Below the pieces are notes generated by a model. The model worked only from the letters and a program-made list of their open reading frames with translations. It had not been told where the DNA came from and did not search any database. A stretch of DNA of 64,000 nt, taken from Mrakia gelida. Lineage: Eukaryota; Basidiomycota; Tremellomycetes; Cystofilobasidiales; Mrakiaceae. This document shows positions 8,691 through 21,570 of the stretch, in pieces (the stretch's first letter is position 1; each line of letters starts with the position of its first letter). The stretch covers positions 123,209 through 187,208 of the forward strand of contig BRON01000023.1 of assembly GCA_024345305.1 (NCBI GenBank). Direction: 5' to 3'. The position numbers and the translations under genes are program-made.

Positions 8691-11600
8691 CTAACGGTAT
8701 GCGCGGGGCGACCAAAGTTCCACTAGGTCTGCTGTGCGGAACGCCGTCTTGAAGTCTCCTTGGACTAGATCGAGATACTCCGATGCTGCGATGGCGAGGA
8801 CGATCCTGAGTGAGTTGAGCTTTGATACCGGCGCGTACGTCTCGACGTAGTCGACTCCTTCTTGCTGACTGGATCCCTTGGCGACCCATCTAGCTTTGAA
8901 GCGAGTAATCCTCCCGTCGGCTCCTTTCTTGAGCGCGTAAACCCAGCGACCTCCGACCGTTTTTGATCCTGAGGGTAGCACTGTGAGTTCAAAGACTCCG
9001 TTCCCTTCCATCGACACCATCTCTTCGTCCATCGCTTCCCTCCAGAAGTTTGCGTGCTCCGACGCCATGGCTTCTCCGTATGTATTCGGGACGGAGGCTG
9101 GTGGAAGATCCTCGAGTTTGGGTTGCGTCGCTTGAGCGTGTCCGGCGAAGTCCTCCGAAATGAAGTCGGTGATGTCGTAGTCCGTCTGGACAAATCTTGC
9201 CGAGTCTCCTGTTCCTGTGAGAGGTTTCTTGTTCCGTTGACCTCGTCCGTAGCTCCCACTCAAATCGACAGCCGGTTCATCGATGATGGGCTCGTAAGTG
9301 TAGGAGTGCTTGACGCGTGATGGGTTGGGTTTCCTTGCCTCGGTCTCCCTGACCGGGTCTTGTTGGTTGGACTTGAGTAGGTGCTGTTCCTCTCCTTTGT
9401 CCTCCTCCAGTTCCTTCTCTTCTTCTTCCTCCTCCTTGTGGTCCTCCTTGATTCCGGCTCGTCCCATTCCTGGTAGCTCCACCGTCTGGTGGACTCCACG
9501 TGTTTCGTCGAAGATAACGTCCCGAGAATGAAGGATCGACCGCTTGGGGTCTCCATGGACCTGAAGTCGATAGGCCTTCTTCCCGCTGAGATCGCCGTAT
9601 CCGAGTAAGATGCACTTGATGCTCTTGGGTTGATGCTTGATCTTTTGAAGGTTGAGCGCGTAAGCGATAGCTCCGAACGTCCGCATTGTAGTGAGGTCGG
9701 GCTTCCTTTTGTAATAGGCTTGGTAGGGGGTTTGAGAGTTGACTGAGGATGAGGGAATACGGTTGATTGTGTATGTGGCGTAGTTCATGGCTTCCGCCCA
9801 GTAGGATCCGTCGAGGTCCCTCGCGTCTCGTAGCGCGCAGGTGATCTTCTCCTCGATGGTTCGCATTCCTCGTTCGGCCTTGCCGTTCTGTTGCGGTGTG
9901 CTTGGGATAGTCGTTTCCTTGGTGATTCCTTCGTCCCGGAGGTAGAACTCGTAGTCCTTCGACGTGTATTCCCCACCGTTGTCTGACCTGATCCGTTTGA
10001 CGACGTGATTGGTCCTCTTCTCTTCCCTTTTCCTCCAGGCGATGAATGTTGCCTGTGTTTCCGACATCCTCTTCATTGCGAACGACCAGTGGTAGTTGCT
10101 GAAGTCGTCCCAGATCGTCATCATGTAACGCATTCCTTGAGCCGAGGCGATTGGCATCGGTCCGGCGAGATCCGTGTGGACGAGTTCGAGAGGTGAAGTG
10201 GTTTTGGTGCTGGAGGTGGGGAATGGAGTTCGATGTTGTTTCCCTTCGACGCAAGGTACGCAGATCCTTGCCTTGAATCCGATGACGTCCTTTTTGTTGA
10301 AGGTTGGTAGGAGCTTCTGACGAGACAACTCCTCCATGGCGGAGATAGAAGCGTGACCGAGCCGGCGATGAAGGACCTCGATCTTGTCGACTCCTGTTGC
10401 CGCGAGTGCTACGTCTTCTCCTCCTGAGCCGACTCCCTTGCAGTCGCTCACGTCCAGCATGTAGAGGTTCTTCGACACCTCTCTTCCCTCCATGAACAGC
10501 GATCCGTCTCGAAGGAACTGGCACCGCTTGTTGGTTTGGGTTGTCCCCTTGCTGGGGAACCTGGTCTCGACTCCTGTGTTACCGAGGTGACCAATACTGA
10601 TGAGGTTGCTGAACCCTGGGATGTGGTATACGTCGGAGATGGTGAAGGCCTTCCTTGATCCTTTCACGGTGGTCTGGAGGTGGATGGAGCCGATGCCGAG
10701 GATCTGTACGATTGATCCGTTGGCCGTCGTAACCGTTCCGTTGTGCGCCTTGTATGTTACGAAGCGTGTCCGGTCCCCGACGATGTGGTTTGATGCTCCA
10801 CTATCGGCGATGTATCCATGCTTGGTTTGAGCAAAGAGCGCTTGGGCCGACGTCGCGATGTCGGATCCTGCTTCAAGACCGTAGTCTACGAGGTGCGCCT
10901 CTTCCCTATCCTTCCAGTTCCCCTTGTTCTCCTTCTTCCCCTTCCCGAACTGCCTTCCCTTTCCACCTTGTCCCTGCCCCGTGGGCTTTCCTCCATTCAA
11001 CTCCCAGCACTCCGACTTGAAGTGTCCGACCTTGTTGCACTGATGGCACTTGGCGGTCCTCTTGTCGACTAGGAGGGCTGTTTCCTTCGACGATGAAGTA
11101 CCGGTCGGTTTGAGGGACTCGTGAGTCCTTACGTGGATGAGGAGGGATGTGGCGACGGCCGTTGGGTTGAGTTCTTGTTTTGATTCTTGTGCTTGGAGCG
11201 TTTGGTGTTGAATGAATTGTTCGAGTGATGCGGGTAGTCCACTGAGGAAGAACATTGAGCTCATCCTGTCTGGGATGTTGAGGCCGAGAGTTGACATGTC
11301 GTCGATGATCCTTTGGAATTCGTCGATGTACTCCTGTACGGGTTCTCCCTCCTCCATCTTGAGGTCCCTCATCCTTCGGATGGCCATGACCTCTCCCGCT
11401 CCTCCTTCCACCTTGTGAGTCTTCCGCAGAAGATCCCATGCCTCCTTTGCGTGTTGGCAGTTCCGGATCCGAGGTAGTTCTCGGTCGCTGACCGCCATTT
11501 GAATCCTGTGGAGCGCGAACTCGTCCATATGGTCCCATTCTTCGATGTCCTTGACGTTGTTCTGCTGCTTCACGACCTCTTGTCCGGTGGTATCCTTTTC

Positions 11601-11774
11601 CTTGATTTCCGGGGTGAGGTTGGGCCTGGTTTTCGTACCGAGGACGACGGGCTTGATTCCTGCTTCTCCGAAGGCGATCTCCATCCTTACTGACCACGTC
11701 TCGTAGTTGGTACCATCGAGAGCAGTGAGTTTGAACAGCTTGTGATCCAGCTTCTTGGAGTAGTTGCTTGACAT
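8691..11774 (-). pseudogene. Copia family B Gag-Pol, 3' truncated
   Basis: A minus-strand frame of 1027 codons from ATG at 11774 (an upstream in-frame TTG at 11828 is an unlikely start). It has the Gag zinc knuckle CHQCNKVGHFKSEC, protease DSGASNH, integrase HRRLGHASI, the DDE region (HTDLAGP, SDNGGEY, GKAERG) and the start of reverse transcriptase up to GDFKTAFRTADLVE. There the Copia sequence stops and is replaced by about 26 bases ending GCGCATACCGTTAG. The RT active site (YVDD), RNase H and the 3' LTR are absent, so it cannot replicate on its own. It differs clearly in sequence from family A. The frame up to the break is open, suggesting recent loss. Confidence 0.92.
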
Positions 11775-11829
11775 GACGAAGGCTTGTTGCTTAGCGGGTG
11801 GTGGCGAACTGCTGCTGAGTGGTGGCAAA

Positions 11830-11844
11830 CTGGTGCTGATAACG
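11830..11844 (-). other. Primer-binding site of Copia family B
   Basis: CGTTATCAGCACCAG (minus strand) follows the 5' LTR directly. Its complement CTGGTGCTGATAACG reads as the 5' strand and loop of a tRNA-Ile anticodon arm, ending at tRNA position 40 by standard numbering. The PBS has C opposite position 34, which would pair with inosine of tRNA-Ile(IAU). The match is read by eye against general tRNA structure. Confidence 0.55.
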
Positions 11845-12070
11845 TGTTGTTGGGTCGTCCACTTGAGCTTAGGGATGTCTGCAGGATGTGGTTCAGAGCT
11901 TATTGTATAAAGCTAGCTACTCGAAAGGTTTATATACTATGGAAATGTCACGTGATCTGAAGGTAGCTTACAAAGCTGTTTACGAAGAATGGTTACTAAC
12001 AAGGGGACTAAACGAGACGCGTTACTAAGCTACTACGTAAGACCTCTCTGCGAGTCGCCACCTTCCAACA
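11845..12070 (-). repeat. Copia family B 5' LTR
   Basis: 226 bp; on the minus strand TGTTGGAAGG to CCCAACAACA, with a TATA-like AGTATATAAAC. Further copies lie at 27947-28182 (plus), 41634-41854 (minus) and, diverged, 39570-39708 (minus). Confidence 0.9.
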
Positions 12071-13888
12071 TTCTTCGTTGTTTCGTTTTTGGTTTGCCAC
12101 TTTGCGTTCGTTTTCCCTCCACCTCCTTCCTCGCTTCCCTCTTCTTCCTCTTCTGTGTGTCTGGGTTTTGTCCTTGCTTCCTCCTCTTATTCTTTTTCGG
12201 GCCTGTCCTTATATATCTACCTACACTCGGACTTTGAGTATATCTCCTTCCTTCCTCGTTGTCTCGTTTTTGCTCGAATCGCGTAGTTGTTGCCTTTTCC
12301 TTTCTGTATCTCTGAGGTTTGACCTCCTCTTTCGTTTCATTCTCCAGTTTGACCTTCATCCCTAGCATCATTCAGCATAGAGGCCGTGGGCGGCTTCGGT
12401 GGCGTGAAGATCGAGAGAGGAGAAGAATTCTGAGGAGTAGTGTCAAAAAGCGAGGTGGAATCCTTTCCCACCAGCGCCATTCATCTTGTTGAAGACGTTT
12501 CTCTATCTCTCTATACCTTGTTTAGAACGGTCAGTTGTTTATCGCCGATTTCATCATCGCCTAGCGAATCTGCAGCAGTCGAGATCGAATGCAGTTATCG
12601 ATGTCCTCGTCCAGCTTAGGGTGCACGTTCCTCTACGAACGAGCCTCAGAGTCCACGACTATCTAGATTCACATGTTACAATTCACTAGGAAGCCACCTT
12701 GTCGGTGCTTTTTCTCAGTCTTTGCTATGTTGACGCTGAGATAGACGCGTCGGTGCGTCGTCGCCTGCGACGACGGATTCGGCCCCTGTCGTGCAGGTAG
12801 CGTGGGCAATCATGTATCCAGGATCCGGAGAGGTGGAGTAGAGTTTCGGAGAGATTGGTGGACGACGGGCTGAAAAGAAATTATAGAGGCCTGGGTTTGG
12901 GGAAGGATCAGCAATGGAGAGGCACGAGACGCAGGGATGGTGAGGAGGTTATGAGTAGCCTGCTTCGTGCTTTGCTGTCGCTTCGTGACTTCTGTCGCTG
13001 TCGCTTTCGTTTTATGTTTCTTTCCGCGTCTTCTAGTTTTTCTCTATCGCTAGCACTTACGAGCCGCTATGCGTATCATTTGCGGGAGAGACTGTTTTCT
13101 CTTCTACCCGGATCATACTCAGACGGACACAGATCAAAAGGAAAATTAGCGGGCAGCCGCGACGGTTCCAAGATCGACGAGCCCAATTTTGGGCGCGTCA
13201 GGTCCTTCGCTATCTATCTTCCCTCTCACTCCCCTTCACGACCAAGTTACCCCTCCCTTTCATCTAGGATCATCCCTCTATTTCGACCTGGACTTCAGAT
13301 GTCTTTGATGCTCATTTACCACAAGATGACGGCGGACGACGCTGATGAGCTGTTAGTCTGTTTCAGCTCTTCAAGCTTGCTTCCCTTCTCGTCTTGCATC
13401 TCTCTATCTCGACTCTGCGTTCGCGCTATCATCGATCTGCATATCCAGTTAGCAACAAGTAGGGCTTATGGATGGGTGAAGGTGCGTTGACCAAGTTCTG
13501 CGTCTCTCTTGACCCTCGAAGAAGCAAGGAAGAATGGCTCGACTGCAAACGAACGAGCTCACCTCGGCGCTCATCCTTTTCCCTTTTCTTCCCTTCCAGA
13601 CCGCACCTCAAGCATGCTCGCGGCCAAAACATGGCCATTCACACGTTCTCTCTTCCATCGGAGGACCTCAATGCGTCTCTTTAAGTCGGTGGGGATGGGC
13701 GGTGAGCTGAATGTTTCCTGCCTCTTCAACCTCCGCTAGCCAGGTTCAAAATGAAGTTTGGACTAAAAAAATTTACACCAAACCTCTGATCAAGGACCGA
13801 GACCTCAACTCCCGTATGGAGGAGCATGCAGGAGAAGGACGTTGCGCAGCCTCCCTTCTCTATTTCACCTACACTCACCACCCCCTTC
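12071..13888. other. No gene recognised
   Basis: Open frames reach 211 codons (12855-13490, plus) but have serine/phenylalanine/arginine-rich composition without a domain, and no splice-consistent neighbours were found. Nothing else is supported. Confidence 0.45.
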
Positions 13889-13893
13889 TCCTA

Positions 13894-14199
13894 TGTTGAG
13901 AAGTGCGTCATTGAGACGAGCCGCGTCGAGTCGTTTCTAGCACCTTCTCTCTTCTCTATAGTTCTAGTAGTTTCTCCGTAGGTAGCTTAGTCATCTCTTG
14001 TAATAGTAGATATGTCATAGATGCTGCGGAGGGCTCTCGTAGAGTATATAAGGAGGGCTCGCACTGAAAGGAGGAGGTCTTCACTTGTACTGAAGACCAT
14101 CCTCCTCCAGGTGAGTTCTACCGTCTCTCGCTACTATATCTCGTTTATATATTACTTGTACTGAAGACCATCCTCCTCCAGAGCCGACACCTCACAACA
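13894..14199 (+). repeat. Copia family A solo LTR with target duplication
   Basis: 306 bp, reading the same as the LTRs of the complete element at 54918, flanked by TCCTA on both sides (13889-13893 and 14200-14204). This is the footprint of an insertion followed by LTR-LTR recombination. Confidence 0.95.
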
Positions 14200-14204
14200 T
14201 CCTA

Positions 14205-16530
14205 CACTTCCCCTGATCACTTTCCTTCCTTCTTTTCTTCACCCCAACACTTTTTCACTCCCTTCACCTTCCTTTCTCACTTCTACACCCTCCCCCACTT
14301 TCCTACCACTACCACCCTCTCACTTCACTTTCTTACTCTTTTCCACATTCTCTACACTCTCACCCTTTCCCCAATCTCTCCTCATTTCACCAACTTTCTC
14401 ACCCAAGCTTTCCACTTCTTCTTCCCTTCTTCACTTTCTCTTTCCCGAACCTTCTCAAACCAACTTCCCTATTACTCCAACACCATTACTTTACTTTTCC
14501 TTCACTTTCCTATTTCTAATTCACCCCTTTACCCTCCTCACCTTCCTTCCTTCTTTTCTTCACCCAGTCACACTCTCACTCACTTTGGGAGAGAGAGCGT
14601 TGTTGGTGTGTTGGAGGTGTTGAGCAGGTGGCGGAGAATGGTTGGAGAGAGTGGTAGGCGGTAGGGGAAGGAGGGGGGAAGGAGCAAGGTCGAGGAGGGA
14701 AGGAGGGGAGGGAAGGGGAGGTGGAGCTTATATGAGCGAACGAGTGTCGAGTACGAGCGAACGAGGGAGTGGGGGGCCGAGCTGAAGGACGATAGAGTTG
14801 AAGGATGGTAGTGGGTTGGTGAGAGTTGGTGGGAGCGGTGCTGAAGAATGACTGAAGGGGTAGGGGAGAGGGTGGTGGGAGGGGAGGAAGGAGGAGCGAG
14901 GTCAGCTCGAGCTACTTCGTTCTACAGCGAGAACAGACCCTAGACCAACGTCCTTAACCACATCCCGCACCTAGTACGCTCCATACAGTACAGATGGTCC
15001 CTCCCGTTCCATCAAAGCCGCCAAACCAAGAGGGAACTCACTCGTCGAAGCTCTCGTCGAAGCTACTCCAACGAAACGAGCGAAAGAGGAAGGAGCGCAA
15101 GCGCAGGAGCTGTCAAGATAGCTGGAGATGAACCGGGTGACGAGAGTATGGTGGGAGTAGGTGGAAAGGAATGGGGCGAGCTATAGGAATCCAAGAAAAG
15201 AAAGAACGAAGAGTTAGGATCGAGACTCAACTTTTGGGAGGGGAGGGAGGAGGAGGAGCTCAAAACGAGAATCATGTTTGAGGAGGAGTGGGTATATAGT
15301 CTGAGTGAAAGTTGAGAGGTGGAACCTACCTAACCCCATCAACCACAAAGAACTTCCAGCACGATTCCGGTCGTATGGAGGGAAGGAGGGGGAGCGGAAG
15401 GTGGAGGCGAGCGCGAGGAAGGAAACGAACGAGCTCACCAAATCGAAGCCTCGATCTCCTCCCATCCATCATCTACCCGATCGAGAGCTTTTCTCAGCTG
15501 TAACCAGTCCACCATAGATCCATCTTGCGGAAGAAGGGAGTGGTGGTGCTGTTGAATGGAAAGAAAGGTCGAGAGAAAGGTCGGAGTGGGAGTCGAACGA
15601 ACGAGAGGAGCTCAGAGTTCCGACTTCTGAAATGTTTGCCTCCGCAACTCGTCGAGCCTAGCAGTGAATCGTTCGGAGAAGAAATATCAGTCCGGAATAT
15701 ATCTATTTTGAATCTATTTCCCCTTCCAACGAAAAAATCAGCTTTCTAGAGACGAGATCACGCATAGGAGAGATGGAGGAGGAGGAGAGAGCTGAGCTCG
15801 ACTTCATCGATTCGAGGTCTCCGCCTCGTGCAAAACTTTACTTGGAGCTTATTTATTTCGTACAATTACGGCAACGAGCTCTAGTCTATACCTGTACAGA
15901 GAGACGAGCAGTAGCTGAGTCTGCTAGAGCTCGTTCGAGTCTCTAGAAAGAAGATCCAACGAAGGAACGAGAAGGAGAAGAAAGAACGAACGACTCACCT
16001 CACCTCACAATCACACCCTCTTTCCTTTTCCGTCTCCCTCTCGCCGTCTCAAAACAACACCAGGAATAGCTTCGCTCAGTCCCTCCTGACCACCCCACTC
16101 CCATCCCCCATCGTCGTCCCCTCCGTCGAGGTCTCGTTCCCTCCTCCTTCCAGCTCAGGGAAGACACTCCCAGAGGGACGCTTCGAGCATCTTCCTAGAG
16201 CTCTCTAGACTCGCGACGAAAGGGACAATAGTCTCACGCGAGGTTCACCGACCTCGAGAAGAGGAGAGGGGAGTGAAGGAGATTGAAGGGAAGGAGCGAA
16301 CTGGAAACGGGACCAAATTATTCTCGCAGCGGAGGAGACTCGCTTAAGGATGACACTGCGAAGCGCAGCGGGGGCGCTCCCTTCTCTCTCTCTCCCTCTC
16401 TTCTCCTTTCCCTTCCCCAGCCACCACTCCTTCCCTTCCCGTTCCCTCTTCTCTCCGTTCCCTTTCTTCCTCCTTTCTCTTCCCCCTCGGCTTCGTGGCG
16501 TGTTCTCCTCCCCATCCCTTCGTTCCCTCC
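14205..16530. repeat. Subtelomeric repeats, no gene
   Basis: 14205-14580 is almost pure pyrimidine on the plus strand, like the ~160-bp repeat at 54453. 14600-14930 is purine-rich. 15540-15840 resembles the unit at 7420-7650. 16020-16530 is the upstream region of the P1B ATPase gene. Frames across it are low complexity. Confidence 0.55.
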
Positions 16531-19500
16531 ATGGTTTCTCCCTCCCCCTCCCCTCCCTCTCACTCTCACCCTCACCCTCACCCTCACGCTCCCTCCGTCC
16601 CCGTGGTCGTCCAGGAAACGTCAAGGGCCGTAGAGGAGAAGAAGGCGGGATGTCAGGATAGCTGTTGCGGTGCGGAGAAGGAGGATGTGGAGTCAGACGA
16701 CGACGGCCATGCTCACGACGAGAAGGGCGGCTGCTGCTCCGACGAGCTCAAGGAGGAGGAGGCTCACAAGAACGTCGACGGCGACGACGAGGACGACGGT
16801 ACGTTCTTCCCTACATGCCCAGATCCGAGTTTCCCTTCCCTCTAGCTAGTAGCAGCGGGTGGAAGAGGAGGAGAGCCCAGAGCCTCGATCGATCCGAGCT
16901 CACCCTCTCTCGCCGGCTTCCTTCTTTTTGTTTTCCAGATTCCCTCTGCGTCTGTTGCGTCGAGGTCGTCCTTCGAGATTCCTCGGGTACCGTCGGATTG
17001 TCCCTGTCTGGTAAGTTTCCATACTCGCTCGTTTTGCTTCCGTTTAATTCCGTTTCGGTCTGAAGTGAACTTTGACCTTTCCTTCGTTTTCTTAACTTGC
17101 TCTCTCCTCCCCTCCTCCCCCCAGACGCTACTGCCAAACTCCTCCTCCCATCCTCTCCCTCTCCCTTCGACCGAAACTCCTCCGACCCTCTCCAATCGCT
17201 CCTGGGAAGGATGAGGAAGTGCTGCCGAGTCCTTAAGACCCTCTGCATGGGGAACGCGTGCTGCTTCGTCCCCGAAAGCAAGACGACCACTTCCGTCCCT
17301 CCACCCAAGGTCTCGACGTGCAACCAGGTCGAAGAACTCCCAGCAGGCTTCCAACCACTCCCTCCCTCCACTCCCTCCTCCTTCGGAACCGAACCCCTCA
17401 CTCTCGAGATCACCGGAATGGACTGCATCGACTGCTTAGCTAAAGTCAATCGAGCCATCCTTCGCCTTCCCTCCGTCAAGAGCATTGGTCTCGACTACCT
17501 CTCAGGAGTCTCGAACCTCGTCTACGACCCGGAAACCATTGGTCCCGCTGCCATCGCCGCCTACCTCTCTCGCGCAACAGGATTCCAAGTCAAGCCCGTC
17601 GGACGAGGAGTCGAAGGAGGAGGATCCGTCTCCCAGGTCTCGCTTCCTCTCAAGTTCAGCCGGATCCCTCCCTCGGACGTTCTGGACAAGTTCAACGCTC
17701 GCCAGCGAACCGACCTCGGAGGATTCTACCAGATCTCGTTCGAACCCCAAGGAGAGAGAGCTCGTCACCCTCGAGACGTTCTCGCGGAACTCGAACCGTA
17801 CGGACCTGAGCTCCTCCCCGTCGCCGCTCTCCAAGGAGCAGAGGATCGAGTCGCTAAGGACCTTCGTCGAATCGGTCTTCACACCCTCGCGGCCATCGTC
17901 CTGAGCATCCCCGTCCTCGTCCTTACTTGGGCTCCTCTTCCACCTCGTCAGCTCGCGTACGGAATCGCGTCGGTCATCCTTACGACTCTCATCCAAATCG
18001 TCGGCTACCCCATCATCTCCGGCTCCCTTCGTTCCATCATCTACCTCCACGAGGTCGACATGAACGTCCTCGTCAGTCTCAGCACCATCACCGCCTACGT
18101 CTTCTCCCTCGTCGCGTTCGTTTTCGAGGCCGTCGGGAAACCCTTCACCGATCCATTCTTCGAGACCGTCGCTCTCCTCATCTCCCTGATCTACCTCGGT
18201 CGACTGGTTCAGGCTGCGACGCGACGGTCGGCAAGCTCGGCGATTCGGGCTCTTCAGCAACTCCAGTCGTCGGAAGTCATTCTCATCGAGCAGGTCGGAA
18301 AGGAGACGGTTGAGAGGCAGTTGGATTCTCGGTGAGCTCCTGTTCTCTCTCTCTTTCTTCCCCCCCTTGCTTTTTCTTTACTTTGAAGCCTCGTCTGACC
18401 TCAACTCCTCTTTTCTCCACAGTCTTCTCCACTACGGCGATGTCCTCCGAATCCGAGCCGACTCTCGACTTCCCACGGACGGAATCGTCGTCTCAGGCTC
18501 GGGAGAGGTCGACGAGTCCTCCGCGACGGGCGAGTCGCTTCCCTCCCTCAAGCAGGTCGGATCCGCCGTCATCGCAGGAACCCTCAACCTTAACGGATCC
18601 CTCGACGTTCAGATTACTCAACTCGTTCACGAGAACTCGCTCGCCAAGGTCGCAGGTTTGGTCCAGCAAGCTCAGTCGTCGAGGTCGAGGTTCCAGGACG
18701 TCGCAGATCGATTCGCGGCTCTCATCCTTCCCATCGCTGCCGTCTCCGCCGTCATCTCCTTCGTCGTCTGGATTCTCGTCGGCCGATTCGGGCAGGGAAG
18801 GACAACCTCGTCGTCGGTCGTCAACGCCATTACCTACGCGCTCAGCATTCTCATCATCTCGTGCCCTTGCGCGATCGGTCTCGCTGTGAGTGGACTCCTT
18901 CCTTCTTCGAGCGTCAAAGAGCTCATCGCTGACCCCTTCGCTTCGTTCTCTTCTCGACCTAAACGCAGGTCCCTCTCGTCGTCGCCTCCAGCATGCGAGC
19001 AGGGCTTCGAGAAGGAGTTCTCTTCCGCTCTTCCGAGGCCCTTCAAATCGCTCACTCGACGGACACGGTCGCGTTCGATAAGACTGGGACGCTCTCTCAA
19101 GGAATCTTCTCCATCGAACGAACCGAGATTCTCTTCGCCGGCGTCGAGAACATCATCCTCCCTCTCGTCTCGTCCAACCAACATCCCATCTCCAAAGCCA
19201 TCGCCTCCCTCCTCGCCGACACCCTCCTCACCTCCTCTCCTTCTCCTTCTTCCTCTCCTCCCTCCTCCGCCCCTTCCGCTCTTCTCGATAAGATCGTCTC
19301 CCTTCCGGGAATGGGGATCAAAGCGACCTTCAAGGGGTACCCTCTCCTCGGCGGCAACCCCTACTTCACCTCCACCTCGCACCTCCCTCTCATCAAAGAC
19401 CTCACCTCCCTCGGTCTCACTCTCTTCACCGTCACCCTAGGAGGAGAACTCGTCGCAGCCGTCGGACTCGCAGACGTCGCTCGTCCGGAAGCAGCAGCTC

Positions 19501-20063
19501 TCGTCCAGGATCTCATCAAGCGAGGGAAGAAGGTCGTCGTCCTATCGGGAGACAACGCAGGAGCCGTCGAACGATTCGCGAGGTCGATCCACCTCCCCGT
19601 CGAGGACGTCCGAGCTGGCTGCTCCCCAAAGGACAAGGCTGCTTTCATCTCGGCTCTTCAACAGGACGGTCATCGAGTCGCTTTCGTCGGAGACGGAACG
19701 AACGACGGACCTGCTCTCGCTCAAGCCAACCTCGCCATGTCGATCGGATCAGGATCAGAAGTCGCCGTCGCCGCTTCGGGAGTGGTCCTCTTCGGGGAGA
19801 AGGATCTTCGCCGAACCGTCATCGCTGCTCTGGACCTCGCGTCCCATGCTAGACAGCACATGATCGCGTCGCTCGTTTGGTGCTTGATCTACTTTGTGTT
19901 CGCTTTGCTTTTGACGAGTGGAGCGTTCGTGAAGTTTAGGATCGAGCCACAGTGGGCTGGTCTGGGGGAGGTGGTGAGCGTGCTGCCGGTGGTTCTCATC
20001 GGCTTTGGGTTGGACGCGAGATGGAGGTGGAGGAAGGGAGGAGGAACGGCCGGGGTGTATTAG
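16531..20063 (+). CDS. Heavy-metal P1B-type ATPase (CPC class, PCA1/CRP1-like)
   Basis: Five exons: 16531-16798, 16939-17010, 17125-18331, 18423-18885, 18969-20063. All introns are GT-AG, phases agree, and the sum is 3105 nt (1034 aa). It should pump soft metal ions (Cu, Cd or similar) across a membrane using ATP. The N-terminus is His-rich (HSHPHPHPHAP) with several CC pairs (DSCCG, GGCCS, GNACC), then an HMA metal-binding fold with GMDCIDC. Then come the actuator loop ATGES, transmembrane SCPCAIG, phosphorylation site DKTGT, the nucleotide-domain dipeptide QHP and hinge GDGTNDGP. The Cys-rich N-terminus plus a single HMA recalls fungal PCA1/CRP1 exporters; the exact metal cannot be read from sequence. 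It converges on the PQ-loop gene. The start is the first in-frame ATG; an upstream in-frame GTG at 16495 is not a credible start. Confidence 0.93.
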
Positions 20064-20069
20064 TTATCA

Positions 20070-20199
20070 TCCTACGCTAGACGATGAGGACTATTATACT
20101 ACAAGAGAGAGAAAATGGCGACAGCTGGCGTGGGAAATTATGGAGTAAGCTATGTTGAATGAAAACACACGGGGTCCTCGCGTCGCTCCCTTCAACAGG
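20070..20199 (-). repeat. Copia family C LTR fragment
   Basis: On the minus strand it starts TGTTGAAGGGAGCGACGCGAGG and continues through CCATAATTTCCCACGCCAGC. It matches the LTR that follows a Copia pol remnant at about 37535-37680 and a fragment at 22520-22650. It fills the gap between the two convergent genes and may contribute to their 3' ends. Confidence 0.7.
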
Positions 20200-20288
20200 T
20201 TAGACACTTCCTCTCAATCTAAATTCCTCGAACACGCCGGCCTACCCTCCTTCTCTCAGCATCTTGTGATCTGTCTCATCGTATTATT

Positions 20289-21570
20289 CTAATCCAGGTT
20301 GTTTAGCGCTCGGGACCTCGAAGACGAAGACGTGTGGAAGACCGAGCGAGCAGAAGAGCGAGAGCGGATGGACGCGTTGTCTGCGAAGGAGGGGGAGAAA
20401 ACAGTTAGTTCAAGGGGCGATGGAAGCGAAGAAGTAGGAGAGCTAGAGAAGGAGGAGGAAGACGAAAGGCGTACCTTGAAGTACGGACGGACCTCTCTCT
20501 GGGAGAGAGACCTCCTCGGGGGACGCTTCGACGTCGTCTCCGATTCGGAGGAAGAATCCACAGAGCATGATTCCAACCCACAAGACCAACTCGGATCCAT
20601 AGATGACCGCTCCCATGACGTCGAACGGCTTATGGAAAACTTGTAGAAAAAGTTTGGTGAGCCTGTATTCAAGAAAAGTGGGGGAAGGTTGACTTGACTA
20701 ACAGAGGGAGAGGAGCGACGTCAGATCTCCCATCGCGTCCAACGAGACAAAGAAGAAGCTGATCCCGCGGACTGTCTTGGTCTGGATGATGTCAAGGTAG
20801 TGTCGTCCGACTCCCAGAGCGAGGAGGACAGCCGAGAGAATGGCCATGAGCATGAGCGGCCATTGGAGGTCGCGACGGACTGCCGCCTGTTGGCACCGAA
20901 AGTTGAAAGATCGAGGGAAACAGTCAATTCGTATCTTGATGAAAGGATAATCTGCACTGACTTTCAAACCAAACACAAGAGCTACTTCTGTACCCCCAAG
21001 GAGAGCCGCGAGGACAAGCGAGACCAAGCTGCATCTCAAGACAGTCCACGACTGAGATCGATCATTGGAAGTGTTGGTTATTTGAGCAACGACGGGCCTT
21101 TCATCTCCACCTTCTCCGAATGCTGACCTTGTTGTAATAACAGCATTGCCCCCAAGTGATGAGGCTGAGAACCGTGAGGATTTGAGGTTGGACTTGAAGG
21201 GCAACGTTGAAGTTCTTCGAGATGTTGTAGACGCCAAGCGGGACGCCAGCGAAGGACCAGAGCATCATCATCGACGCTTGAAGGCCTTATGTTCAAAGAG
21301 GTGGAGAAACGAGGTCAGAAACTAGTGAGCGATCGGTTTGCAAAGGTCAAGTCGAGACAATAGAGCTGACCTCTTGCGTGACCTCGACGGTAGTTGAGAA
21401 CGATCTGGGGGATAAGCTGTACGCTCCAAAAGACCTGGTAGAGAGAAAGGGGGGAAACATGGATCAGGACCGCAGCTGGAGGGTCTCCAAAGCAGAATCT
21501 CCAAAGAGTCTGAGGAAGAACGCACAGCTCCGAAGACAGCGAGAGTGGTCGCGGCGGCTTTGTTGTCCAT
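20289..21570 (-). CDS. PQ-loop repeat membrane protein
   Basis: Seven exons, in transcript order: 21526-21570, 21371-21434, 21128-21285, 20962-21051, 20703-20886, 20475-20639, 20289-20380. GT-AG borders and phases agree; 798 nt, 265 aa. The first PQ-loop is SVQLIPQIVLNYRRG, followed by WSFAGVPLGVYNI and QVQPQILTVLSLITWGQ; the second repeat has IIQTKTVRGISFFFVSLDAMGD. The pattern of two three-helix bundles is that of the PQ-loop family (SWEET, cystinosin and yeast vacuolar amino-acid exporter relatives). It should sit in a vacuolar or other internal membrane and move a small solute; the substrate is unknown. The C-terminus is a Ser/Arg-rich tail. The gene looks intact. Confidence 0.9.

Noticed and set aside
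12855..13490. Plus-strand open frame of 211 codons
   Set aside because: Low-complexity Ser/Leu/Arg/Phe composition, no domain, no splice-consistent extension.
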